From contig CABJAJ010000002.1 in the NCBI GenBank assembly GCA_902363575.1, positions 372,001 to 436,000 on the forward strand: a DNA stretch of 64,000 nt, in the 5' to 3' direction. Below, one piece after another: positions 44,344-52,553 of the stretch; position 1 is the stretch's first letter; the number at the start of each line of letters is the position of its first letter. Under the pieces are notes generated by a model. That model worked only from the letters and a program-made list of their open reading frames with translations. It had not been told where the DNA came from and ran no database searches. The position numbers were made by a program, and so were the translations under genes. The DNA is from Rikenellaceae bacterium. Lineage in GTDB: Bacteria > Bacteroidota > Bacteroidia > Bacteroidales > Rikenellaceae.

Positions 44344-46089
44344 TTACTTTATGTTTAAATCTTGGAACGAAAATACTTCGGTAGAGATTTCTCCTAAAAC
44401 GCCGCTTTTAGCCAAGGCTCCATTCTGAACTTTTATGAAGTCGATGTATTGGAGATTTACCGGAGAGCCGTCGTGATACATGGCATTAGATATTTTGAAT
44501 CCGTTTTTCTGTCCAGAACCGTCATACGAATCACCAGCCAACATATCGGAACCGCAATTATCCACATACCCCCAGTCATAAGGAGAGTTACTCCAGTAAC
44601 CTGTGGATGGACTTTGTGAATTGCGTGGCAATAGTCGAGTACCGTACAAAGTGTAGGAGTCGGCCGTAATCCACAACGGATAATAGTAAGGTTGCGTGTG
44701 GTAGGCATTGAAATCGACCCAGCCAGTGTTTCCCAAATTGTCAATCCAATAAGTGTGTGAACCATCCGAGGCCGGTCGGAAATAGGTCACCTCATAATCT
44801 TGAATGGTGGTGGGTTTCCCTGTTTCGCTGCCCCGCAGTTCGTACCACTCATCATCGGGAAGTCCATTGCCGTTGACATCCTGCATCACCCACACTATCC
44901 CCGGTTCATTGGAAGAATCAAAGGCATTGCCCTGAATAGCAAAATCATATCCACCCTTATTCTGAATGCTGTGGTCAAACCCTACTATGATGTAACCGCC
45001 AAAGGAGCCGAGAGATACATAACTTTGCTTGGCAATACGCTTGGAAGCATATTCGACGGCCGCTTCTCGGGTCGATTCGCTACCGGTAAAACCACCAGTA
45101 TTGGTTTCGTTGATGAATTGTCCGGGAGCCGGCGTATATTCATACACTCTGTTGGAATAGGCCGAACTCGCACCTGAAGCAGCACGATATCCGGAAGATT
45201 CCGACCCGTTCACGCAAACTACGGTGACGGCGGATTCCACGGATATGCTATTTTGCATTTCGGTGACAGAGACGGTTATCCGGTATTCTCCGGCGGACGA
45301 AGGGGTGAACTTATACACCCGACCGGTTTCACCTTCCACGGGCTTACCGTCTATGCTCCAGCGGTATTGCGGATTCTCGAAATAGTCCAGCAATGGACGC
45401 AAGAACACTGGTCGCCCGGCAAACGTATAGCGTGTGGAAACAGACTGCTCATAAGACGGGGCAGGGAAAACAACCTCATAAGGCATATTCTCGACCACCT
45501 CTATCTCCAACTCTTTCTTGGTTTCACCATCCTCGTTGGATGCTGTTATGGTAATCGGAAAAACTCCCACCTGATTTTCCTTAAACGTATAGGTCGTATC
45601 GGTGGATACCACAACCCCTGCACGTACCCATTCCACCTTGAAACCGGCAAGGTCGCGATGGGCAATCACGGCAGTCAGGGTATTCTCTATGCCTTTTTGT
45701 ACTTTCAATCCTTTGGCCGGCACATACAGATTGATGGCCGGGGGCAACAAATCCCTCACTTCCACTTTCACCTCTTCTTCGGCATGACCGTTTTCGTTGT
45801 CCACCCGCAGCGTAATAAAGACCTCCCCCGATTCATCCCACGTGTATTTCAGGGTCGGGTCTGTGGAAATCAGTTTCCCCTCTATGGTCCAGGCAAACAA
45901 GGCATGGTCTGCGTACCGGTAAGTCGGTGCGATGACCAGTTCCCGGCCAATCTTGACTGCATAGATACCGTCTTCACTATCGAGTTCAATCACTGGGGCT
46001 TGTCCGGATTCTGCAACGACAACCTCATCCCGATTGCAGGATATGAATAATACAGCGAGTGTAAAAAAAAATAATTTTTTGATTACCAT
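44344..46089 (-). CDS. PKD-domain surface lipoprotein of the B12 operon
   Basis: 581 residues. Lipoprotein signal ending AVLFISC. Three or four PKD/Ig-like domains follow (each with a W-x-I/V-x-G core such as LFAWTIEGKLISTDPTLKYTW). The C-terminal region has GGYIIVGFDHSIQNKGGYDF and DVNGNGLPDDEWYELRGS, the latter calcium-loop like. Proteins with this C-terminus are found in cobalamin-regulated surface loci of Bacteroidetes. It is probably surface exposed. Cotranscribed with the riboswitch-led btuH-like gene. Confidence 0.65.
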   Translation of the reverse strand: MVIKKLFFFTLAVLFISCNRDEVVVAESGQAPVIELDSEDGIYAVKIGRELVIAPTYRYADHALFAWTIEGKLISTDPTLKYTWDESGEVFITLRVDNENGHAEEEVKVEVRDLLPPAINLYVPAKGLKVQKGIENTLTAVIAHRDLAGFKVEWVRAGVVVSTDTTYTFKENQVGVFPITITASNEDGETKKELEIEVVENMPYEVVFPAPSYEQSVSTRYTFAGRPVFLRPLLDYFENPQYRWSIDGKPVEGETGRVYKFTPSSAGEYRITVSVTEMQNSISVESAVTVVCVNGSESSGYRAASGASSAYSNRVYEYTPAPGQFINETNTGGFTGSESTREAAVEYASKRIAKQSYVSLGSFGGYIIVGFDHSIQNKGGYDFAIQGNAFDSSNEPGIVWVMQDVNGNGLPDDEWYELRGSETGKPTTIQDYEVTYFRPASDGSHTYWIDNLGNTGWVDFNAYHTQPYYYPLWITADSYTLYGTRLLPRNSQSPSTGYWSNSPYDWGYVDNCGSDMLAGDSYDGSGQKNGFKISNAMYHDGSPVNLQYIDFIKVQNGALAKSGVLGEISTEVFSFQDLNIK

Positions 46090-46116
46090 GAATACAAGCT
46101 GGTTAGATTAAAAGAC

Positions 46117-46158
46117 AACCACCACTTCCAAGTTTAAATTTCCTTGAAAGGGGTGGTT
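46117..46158 (-). promoter_or_regulatory. Intercistronic hairpin after the BtuH-like gene
   Basis: AACCACC (46117-46123) pairs with GGTGGTT (46152-46158), extended by CTT/AAG-type pairing. No T run follows. It lies in the 75-bp gap before the PKD gene and may lower expression of distal genes relative to the first one. Confidence 0.5.
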
Positions 46159-46164
46159 ATAAAA

Positions 46165-47133
46165 TTAGTTTTCAAAAACAATATCATCAATACAGAGGTA
46201 TGCAGGGGTATTTAAGCCATACTCTCCTGTGTCGGAACCTGAAAAGTTAAATTTCACAAATCCTACTCCAGCTTGATTAATAGGCCAATATGTCCATGTA
46301 GTAACGGGATTTTCGTTCTTCCCATTTCTATAATCGGCTAATACCTTGGTGTATGTAGCTAACTTATTACCAGCAAAATCATAACATTCAAGTTCAACTT
46401 GGAAATACCCAATATGGTTTCCGCCTGCATCGACTTGTGCTGACAGCGGAGTAGCTACACCGGATGCGCCGAATTTATTACCATGCATGATTACACCATA
46501 GGTATATGATGAATTACAGAACCATAAACCTTTTAGAGTATATTCGCCTGTTAAATAGAATTCGGGTTGAGCCATCCATTCGGTATTATATTCATCAGAA
46601 TAACCATAAACAACAGCAAAATTATTTCCGCTATGACCTGCACCTTCGTTAGAGCCATTAACAGAAGTCGTATCATAAACACTCATTTGATTGTTATAGG
46701 AATACCACCAATCACTCGGTATGGTATCACCGGTAATCGTAATTCCTTCGGCAGAAGATGGATTGGTACGGTAATTCCATTTAGACAATGCTAATCCACC
46801 ACAAGAGAAATTGTTGAATGTTCCATAATTATTAGTCACAGTGTTAATCTCAGACATGAACACTCCATCTGGATCAGCAATTTCTTTTACTTGGGTATAC
46901 GAACCCACATTTCCATAATAATTAGCACCGTAGGAAGTTGTCATAGCCATCATCGAAGAGGCAAAATCATCAAACGTGATGGTAGTCGTTCCATCGGGGT
47001 TAGGTGTTGCGCGGGTTTGAATCGCACTTTCTTCATACGGAGTAAGGAAGTCATCGTCGGACGAACATCCGGTGAACACTGTGGCGGCCATTGCTACAAC
47101 GGCCATTGCCATAAACCTAAAATTCTTTTTCAT
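46165..47133 (-). CDS. btuH: BtuH-like cobalamin-binding surface lipoprotein (DUF4465)
   Basis: 322 residues. Lipoprotein signal ending TVFTGCSSDDDF. The DUF4465 domain follows: SWNY-like core ALSKWNYRTNPSSAEGI, GAGHSGNNFAVVYGYSDEYN, EYTLKGLWFCNSSYTYGVIM, ending in LNTPAYLCIDDIVFEN. Known: DUF4465 proteins (BtuH) are B12-binding surface lipoproteins of gut Bacteroidetes. It is the first gene after the cobalamin riboswitch, in line with that role. Confidence 0.82.
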   Translation of the reverse strand: MKKNFRFMAMAVVAMAATVFTGCSSDDDFLTPYEESAIQTRATPNPDGTTTITFDDFASSMMAMTTSYGANYYGNVGSYTQVKEIADPDGVFMSEINTVTNNYGTFNNFSCGGLALSKWNYRTNPSSAEGITITGDTIPSDWWYSYNNQMSVYDTTSVNGSNEGAGHSGNNFAVVYGYSDEYNTEWMAQPEFYLTGEYTLKGLWFCNSSYTYGVIMHGNKFGASGVATPLSAQVDAGGNHIGYFQVELECYDFAGNKLATYTKVLADYRNGKNENPVTTWTYWPINQAGVGFVKFNFSGSDTGEYGLNTPAYLCIDDIVFEN

Positions 47134-47304
47134 AACTCAAGTATTAAAAGTTAAACAAAAAGTTTAATTACACATTCGTTTTCCTTGCGATAGATTTGCA
47201 ACGAATGAGAAACCGGTTATCAAAAAGAATACAGGTGGTCTTTGGATGAGCCTCTGTTCATTTTGATCTAATGCCAATTATCCCGTGGTCACTAAATCAT
47301 ATCT

Positions 47305-47470
47305 TATCAAGCAGGTCTTCTGGCTCATCCCGCTTATCGCGCCTTCCCAGCTTTCACCAGTGGCAAAGAGTGCGATAAACTTTAATAGGACTTACAGCTG
47401 CGAGTACAGCTCCGGATTTTCACCGGGATTCCCTTTTAATTCCAATCGACACTTCGATAGGAAACTTAAC
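47305..47470 (-). promoter_or_regulatory. Cobalamin (AdoCbl) riboswitch
   Basis: On the minus strand: GGGAATCCCGGTGAAAATCC, GAGCTGTACTCGCAGCTGTA, the B12 box GCCACTGG, GGGAAGGCG, GATGAGCCAGAAGACCTGC. These are the conserved core of the cobalamin riboswitch in the right order. It lies about 170 bp upstream of the BtuH-like gene and should switch off the whole uptake operon when B12 is plentiful. Confidence 0.95.
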
Positions 47471-47475
47471 TGGTG

Positions 47476-47483
47476 CAAAGTTA
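47476..47483 (-). promoter_or_regulatory. -7 promoter element of the B12 operon
   Basis: TAACTTTG on the minus strand matches TAnnTTTG and lies a few bases upstream of the riboswitch aptamer. No good -33 box is seen. Confidence 0.6.
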
Positions 47484-47656
47484 AGAGTTATTTTTTATAT
47501 AATTTCTTTTTTCTCCATTTTTTTCTGATAACAGCTTTTATGAATATAAAAATGTACTCTTTCTACCATTTTTTAGTTGCGAATAACGATATGCCATTGC
47601 CCAATCATTTATTTTTTAATTCGTCTTCTCCCCTTATGTCGGCAATTCCTGTCGGG

Positions 47657-47890
47657 TGATTTTTATGCAAAGGTACAGCGTTCGGTCAATTGCCAAGAGC
47701 CGCAAATGCTAACGTTTTGCGAATTTTACAGCAGCCTTCCGCAAATCGCAGATTGGGGTATTCCGTAAAATCCGCCCGCCGTTCACTTGTCTTATTTGCC
47801 TCGATCCGTCTGTCAGTCCTGCATAAAAATCATTCCCCAACGAGAAGCCGAAAGAGCTTCAAGAAGAGGGAAATAAAAAGTTTAACAAAT
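47657..47890 (+). repeat. ICE leader, copy 1
   Basis: Shares its layout with 48568-48805. A TGCAAAGGTAC start (a TAnnTTTG box on the minus strand) is followed by a middle part with ATTCCGTAAAAT. A GAAGC-GCTTC hairpin (47843-47860), and AAGAAGAGGGAAATAAAAAG just before the coding sequence, complete it. It is the untranslated leader of the 47905 gene. Confidence 0.6.
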
Positions 47891-47904
47891 TAAAATTTAC
47901 AATT

Positions 47905-48387
47905 ATGCACAGCAGGATTTTTCAAATTTCAACGGAGCCGATAGACAAAGAAAACTATCTGAATGAGGACACACTCCAGCAAGGAGACGGGAGCTTCTAT
48001 GACTATTGTTCAGAAATAGACGAGGAAAACCGTAAAGAGGATATTGCCAATTTGGTCAATTATGCCTTACCCAACGGAATGTTCGAGCTTATATCCGATG
48101 ACACCATGCGCTATAATGGTGGCATAGAGCAATGGAAAGAGGAGTATGTCGCCAATATCAAAAAGAGAGCGGATGCTCTTACGGCAGATAATATGTTGGA
48201 ATGGGGGTCGACCTATTATCTCAAACAGGCAGTGGAAAATCCGTTGGATGTCGCCTATCATTTCTATTTGGATGGCGACGGCTGCCAATCTTTTGCCGAA
48301 CAGTCCTTTGCGTTTATGGAGTTTGTTTGTAGGCTTGAACCGGGAACGATACTCTACATCGGAGGAGTTGTTGATTACCACTTCTGA
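47905..48387 (+). CDS. ICE accessory protein, unknown
   Basis: 160 residues, acidic, no membrane segment or signal. The N-terminus (MHSRIFQISTEPIDKENYLN and EDTLQQGDGSFYDYCSEIDE) resembles small proteins common in the accessory ends of Bacteroidales ICEs. No domain I can name. Preceded by leader copy 1 and followed by a strong terminator, so it is a single-gene unit. Confidence 0.7.
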   Translation: MHSRIFQISTEPIDKENYLNEDTLQQGDGSFYDYCSEIDEENRKEDIANLVNYALPNGMFELISDDTMRYNGGIEQWKEEYVANIKKRADALTADNMLEWGSTYYLKQAVENPLDVAYHFYLDGDGCQSFAEQSFAFMEFVCRLEPGTILYIGGVVDYHF

Positions 48388-48407
48388 TGTTTGTCCGAAA
48401 CATTGGC

Positions 48408-48452
48408 AACCACCCGCTTTTGAGGCGGGTGGTTACTCTCTTTTTTGCACAG
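48408..48452 (+). terminator. Rho-independent terminator
   Basis: AACCACCCGC and GCGGGTGGTT (48408-48417 and 48425-48434) form a 10-bp stem, followed by ACTCTC and T6. It lies 20 bp after the stop at 48387. The remaining sequence to 48567 shows nothing else I can support. Confidence 0.85.
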
Positions 48453-48567
48453 GCTCACCGGTTACTTTTATAAATATGCTCTGCAGAGCTTCCGCCACCG
48501 GTTTCACTGCCGGTATATTCCTTTTTTAAGGGTATAATCCCTTCACTACCCCGACATACGCCACAGG

Positions 48568-48805
48568 CTTGTTTTCGTGTGCAAAGGTACGGTGGACGAA
48601 CATGGTTCAAGTACCGCTATCGCTACCTGAAATAAAATTTGATGACAACTTTCCGTAATCGGAGATAACGGTATTTCATAAAATTTCATCGCAGGTTCCT
48701 TGTCCGTCGTTCTTGTATCCCCCGTTTGGAACGCACATGAAAACAACCCTTTTGGGCGAAGTCAGAAGACTTCAAGAAAAGGGAAATAAAAAATCAATAA
48801 ATCAA
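48568..48805 (+). repeat. ICE leader, copy 2
   Basis: Diverged copy of 47657-47890: TGCAAAGGTAC, ATTTCATAAAAT, GAAGTC-AGAA-GACTTC hairpin (48758-48773) and AAGAAAAGGGAAATAAAAAA. It precedes the 48812 gene in the same spacing as copy 1 precedes 47905. Confidence 0.6.
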
Positions 48806-48811
48806 AAGACA

Positions 48812-49279
48812 ATGAGCAAGTACGATTTCATCAAGCAAGGCAACCTCCTTTATTGGCACACTGCCGATAACGATGTAGAATGTCGAATTATCTCAACTCC
48901 CGAAAAAGTGGATAGCGACAGTATTATTTTAATCGCAACAGGTTCTTCAGAGATTGAAGTCTTGGCATCGGAGCTATCACCTATTGGCTCATCGAGAAGC
49001 CACAAAGAGGAATTTTTGCGCTGGAAAAAAGAGCGTGAAGCCGAGGGCATGGAGTTTTTCAACCGTCTTTCCGAAGTCATGGAAACAGACAATGATTTGG
49101 CTGTAGGCGATATGGTGGCGTTTACTAACGACTACGGGGTGGTATTTGGCCCCAAAGAAGTATTAGCTTTCAGAAAGCCTTGGAATGGCGGTAGATGCGT
49201 ATATATCGACAGTGATGCCTATTGGTTCCCAGACCGTCCCGGACAACTCACCATACTCAGCAAAGGAGGTACAGAATGA
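48812..49279 (+). CDS. ICE accessory protein, unknown
   Basis: 155 residues from the ATG at 48812 (MSKYDFIKQGNLLYWHTADN); the longer 48713 start would run through the leader hairpin. Alpha/beta composition with an acidic helix (EEFLRWKKEREAEGMEFFNR) and FTNDYGVVFGPKEVLAFRKP. No recognised domain. It overlaps the next start by 4 bp. Confidence 0.7.
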   Translation: MSKYDFIKQGNLLYWHTADNDVECRIISTPEKVDSDSIILIATGSSEIEVLASELSPIGSSRSHKEEFLRWKKEREAEGMEFFNRLSEVMETDNDLAVGDMVAFTNDYGVVFGPKEVLAFRKPWNGGRCVYIDSDAYWFPDRPGQLTILSKGGTE

Positions 49280-49533
49280 CAAACGAAGACAAAATCTTAA
49301 AACGGCTTTGCGGCAATATTGCCGCAGGTCGTTTCAACTGGCGGAAATACTGCACACCGCAACTTTACTTCGGTTGGGAGATTTGTGTTACCCCTCTGCA
49401 TTGCTCTTACGGACAGATAGGTTACACCGTTCATTTCCCTTATACCAATATACCGGAAGTGGAATACGATTGGGAAATGGGCAAACTGACCATTGACGGC
49501 GAGAAGTGGAAAAGTTATTTGCGGAACGAATAA
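49276..49533 (+). CDS. ICE accessory protein, small, unknown
   Basis: 85 residues from the ATG at 49276, preceded by a strong AAAGGAGG ribosome-binding site inside the previous gene. Aromatic-rich (NWRKYCTPQLYFGWEICVTP). No domain recognised. Coupled to its neighbours on both sides. Confidence 0.65.
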   Translation: MTNEDKILKRLCGNIAAGRFNWRKYCTPQLYFGWEICVTPLHCSYGQIGYTVHFPYTNIPEVEYDWEMGKLTIDGEKWKSYLRNE

Positions 49534-49544
49534 TAAATATCAAT

Positions 49545-49919
49545 ATGGCACAGAATTTTTATACCAAATGGCAGAACGCTATCCTTGCAGATGCAGGAGG
49601 CTATGTTTCAAAAGAGTATCGCAGTTTCCAGACAGCATTGGTACGTGAGATTTCCAAATATGCAACGGCGGTCGGTGCACAGGTGGCATCCAACTTAAAA
49701 GGACATTATGATACCTCATGTTTCATCGAGCGCAACGGCAAGTTCGTTTACATCAGTCACTCTTCCACGTTAGCCCGAATGGGCGGCGGCGTAAGAGTTG
49801 AACTTGATTCGTTTCTGATACGGACAGCCCAACACGCAAAAGACTACAGAGGAGGATATAACCAATATTGTGACATGGCAAATTTGCAGTCCATGATGGA
49901 TGATTTACTGAAAGAATAA
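49545..49919 (+). CDS. ICE accessory protein, unknown
   Basis: 124 residues from the ATG at 49545 (MAQNFYTKWQNAILADAGGY). Mixed alpha/beta, with TSCFIERNGKFVYISHSSTL. Last gene of the plus-strand accessory operon and followed by the bidirectional terminator at 49938-49970. Function unknown. Confidence 0.65.
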   Translation: MAQNFYTKWQNAILADAGGYVSKEYRSFQTALVREISKYATAVGAQVASNLKGHYDTSCFIERNGKFVYISHSSTLARMGGGVRVELDSFLIRTAQHAKDYRGGYNQYCDMANLQSMMDDLLKE

Positions 49920-49937
49920 AAAACCGAAAACAAGAAA

Positions 49938-49970
49938 AGATGCGGAGCCAACCGGTTCCGCATCTTTTTC
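49938..49970. terminator. Bidirectional terminator between convergent ICE operons
   Basis: AGATGCGGA and TCCGCATCT (49938-49946 and 49957-49965) form a stem flanked by an A-rich run before and a T-rich run after, so it can serve both the accessory operon and the minus-strand block ending at 49980. Confidence 0.8.
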
Positions 49971-49979
49971 TTTCCATCC

Positions 49980-51668
49980 TTACCGGCGCATACCGACGCT
50001 GTATTCAGCCTCTTGTAGCTCTGCCCGATACTCTTCCAGTTCGTTCAGCTTCTCGTTCACGGCTTGCAGGTTGGCATCCAACCCGATATTGTGGTCGTAA
50101 GGGAAACGATGCTGCGCGACCAGCCCGGCATTGGTGGGCTGCCCGACATCAAGCATATCGGAGTCCTTGTTATATTCGACATACAGCACGTCGCCGTTCG
50201 GCATCTCGAAGGCCGGAATCTTTTGATGCGCCAAAGCGGAGAACTGTTCCGCCGCCATCTCCCTGGCAACCTCTTTTATCGTCTCTCCGGCAATATCGAC
50301 ACCGTAACGCCGGATATGGTCGCGAATTTCCTGCTCCGTGAATTTCAACATCACCTCGTAGGTTCCCCCGACACTCCCGTTGTACACGACAGCGAAATTC
50401 TCATCCTCGGCAATTAGGCTGTCACCCTTGTTGTTCGTGGCTGATAAATAAGTATGCTGTTCGTTGATGCCGTTGCCGTCGTAATACTCCTTGGCAAGCG
50501 TCAGCAATCCCTCGCAATCGCCTTTCTCCCGGAGTTCGTCAAGCGGCCTCGTGTCATCCGAAAATTGGAGATACGCGACAGAGGAATAAAATGTCTTCTC
50601 CTTTGCCGCCGCTCCGTTTTCCTGCTTCTCGCCGACATTTTGTTCCAGTTCTTGCGCTATCTTATCCACCTTCTGGGTAATTATCGAGGTTGCCCTTTTC
50701 ACGTCCAGGAGCGTTGTCTTGATGAATTGCGGCGATTCCTTCAGCTCATCGAGCCATCCTTTGAGGTATGCACAACTTTCTTCCTTGATATGCTTGGTCA
50801 TGCCGTAACGCTGTGCGACCAGTGCGCTACCTAACTCTGCCACCAGTTCCTCACGGGCATATTCAGGAGAACCGAAGGTAGTCGGCTTGAACCGATCGAG
50901 AACACCCTCCGCACCGGTCGAGTGCGTCATCTCATGGAACAGTGTCCCGTAAAACGATTCTCCCGATCTGAACTGTTCCTTTTCCGGCACGATGATTTCA
51001 TTCTTCGTGATGGAATAGTAGGCGTCATTCTGATATTTCGGCGTAATCGGACAAATCCACAGGTTATCCCTTATCATCGTATCGACTGGGGCAAAACTGT
51101 AATGCTCGCCCTCCTCGATTGCCGGACGCGAATTTTCCTGCTCCAGTTTTTGCCACAGCTCCGGTCGCGCTTCCTGCAAATTGGTCTGCGCAACATTGAA
51201 GACCCTGAAAACCTGCATCTTCGGATAAACATTGTACTGTTCCTTTTCGTCATCGGAGAGTTTCTTGTAATCGTCATACTTGATTTTCTCCTTGGTCTCC
51301 TTATGGATACAAGTGAACGTGGTGAGCATGACCGGAAAGGACTTCTCGCCACGAAGCACGGAGACACGCGGCAGTTCCTCTCCATCCTTGCCGGACTTAT
51401 TGAGCTTCTGAACACAATCGAAGGTGCAGAAACGGGGAATCTTGTACCCTTCTTTCTCGCAGTGCAAAAGCAGCATAAAAGCATTCATCCCGTTGTACTC
51501 GCGCCCGTGAAGGTTGCGAGGCCACTGCAACGCACCCTCGGTAAACCAAGGCTTTTTCCAGTCCTTTTGAATGCCCTCGATTTTCTCGATCATCATTTCG
51601 GCGAACAGGTCGAGAGCCTTGTCCTCGCTGTTCGGTCCGTCGGCATTCTTCTTTCTGTAACCGGCCAT
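49980..51668 (-). CDS. ArdC-like antirestriction protein with zincin metallopeptidase domain
   Basis: 562 residues. An N-terminal ArdC ssDNA-binding domain (DWKKPWFTEGALQWPRNLHG with REYNGMNAFMLLLHCEKEGY) is followed by a zincin domain with HEMTH (245-249) and the downstream glutamate in REELVAELGSALVAQ. A C-terminal extension of about 200 residues includes LTLAKEYYDGNGINEQHTYL. Known: ArdC proteins protect incoming single-stranded plasmid DNA from restriction. Last gene of the minus-strand block, 5 bp after the SSB gene. Confidence 0.85.
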   Translation of the reverse strand: MAGYRKKNADGPNSEDKALDLFAEMMIEKIEGIQKDWKKPWFTEGALQWPRNLHGREYNGMNAFMLLLHCEKEGYKIPRFCTFDCVQKLNKSGKDGEELPRVSVLRGEKSFPVMLTTFTCIHKETKEKIKYDDYKKLSDDEKEQYNVYPKMQVFRVFNVAQTNLQEARPELWQKLEQENSRPAIEEGEHYSFAPVDTMIRDNLWICPITPKYQNDAYYSITKNEIIVPEKEQFRSGESFYGTLFHEMTHSTGAEGVLDRFKPTTFGSPEYAREELVAELGSALVAQRYGMTKHIKEESCAYLKGWLDELKESPQFIKTTLLDVKRATSIITQKVDKIAQELEQNVGEKQENGAAAKEKTFYSSVAYLQFSDDTRPLDELREKGDCEGLLTLAKEYYDGNGINEQHTYLSATNNKGDSLIAEDENFAVVYNGSVGGTYEVMLKFTEQEIRDHIRRYGVDIAGETIKEVAREMAAEQFSALAHQKIPAFEMPNGDVLYVEYNKDSDMLDVGQPTNAGLVAQHRFPYDHNIGLDANLQAVNEKLNELEEYRAELQEAEYSVGMRR

Positions 51669-51673
51669 ATTAC

Positions 51674-52282
51674 TTACTGATTATAGTTAGACGAATCCGC
51701 CACATATTGCGTCAGTTCCTCCACCTTGCAGGAAAGATTGATTTTCCCGTTATGTGCCGACAGGTTCATTTCACCTATGGCATCCACCTTTATACCCGGC
51801 TGTAGCCACGCATCGCGCTCCTTGCCGAAACAGAAGAAGCGCACCCACTGGTATTCGAAGCCGTCATCGACCTTCTCCGCACTGAACGCCGAGAACACCG
51901 TATAAGGCTGGTCTTTCTTATCCCTTTTCTCCTCGATATTCTGGCCGACTTTACCACGAAATGCCAGCTCACCCTTGACGCAATCCGCATCATCCGTAGC
52001 GGCATTGCAGATTTCATCGGCGAACAGGTTGAAATAGAGCTTGTCACCCCGGCGTTTGAGATACATCGTACCCCTCACTTCCACACGGGAGCCGTTCCGA
52101 TAACCGGTGGCTTCTTCCTGACTGCACTCCTTGCGGACATCCACCTCGATAGTATGCCGTCCACCCGTTGCCGGAATCTGTACCCGGAGCGGAAATGCCA
52201 TAAACTCCTTTTCCTCTCTGTTCTTGCGAACCGACGCATCGCGGCCGATAACGCCGCATACCGTAACATTACATTTAATCAT
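51674..52282 (-). CDS. Single-stranded-DNA-binding (OB-fold) protein
   Basis: 202 residues from the ATG at 52282; the longer 52378 frame would overlap the small membrane gene upstream. Two OB-fold-like halves: MIKCNVTVCGVIGRDASVRK with SRVEVRGTMYLKRR, and KGELAFRGKVGQNIEEKR onwards with EYQWVRFFCFGKERDAW. Likely to protect transferred DNA together with the ArdC-like protein. Confidence 0.7.
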   Translation of the reverse strand: MIKCNVTVCGVIGRDASVRKNREEKEFMAFPLRVQIPATGGRHTIEVDVRKECSQEEATGYRNGSRVEVRGTMYLKRRGDKLYFNLFADEICNAATDDADCVKGELAFRGKVGQNIEEKRDKKDQPYTVFSAFSAEKVDDGFEYQWVRFFCFGKERDAWLQPGIKVDAIGEMNLSAHNGKINLSCKVEELTQYVADSSNYNQ

Positions 52283-52364
52283 CTGTTTTTTGTCTTTAAT
52301 GATACATGGATCATCCGACAAGTGATACATGGGTTGATTGATGTTGAACTGTTGGAGGGTACGG

Positions 52365-52541
52365 TCAGTCAGGCGCACGTATCATCGCCCAGACCATCCA
52401 TCCGGCGATGGCTAATTGCACGCCCACGACAACGAGCGTCCCGATCCACCCCAACAGCAGGTAGCAGAACCGGACGTGCAACGCAAGGATGGAGACTCCC
52501 GCCAGACATTTGCATAGCTGTATCATCACGCATTTTACCAT
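52365..52541 (-). CDS. Small membrane protein of the ICE
   Basis: 58 residues starting MVKCVMIQLCKCLAGVSILA, two hydrophobic segments (about 10-35 and 36-54), ending AMIRAPD. It fills the gap between the hydrolase and SSB genes on the same strand. Role unknown; its packing supports expression. Confidence 0.55.
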   Translation of the reverse strand: MVKCVMIQLCKCLAGVSILALHVRFCYLLLGWIGTLVVVGVQLAIAGWMVWAMIRAPD

Positions 52542-52553
52542 ATCGCCATGCCT

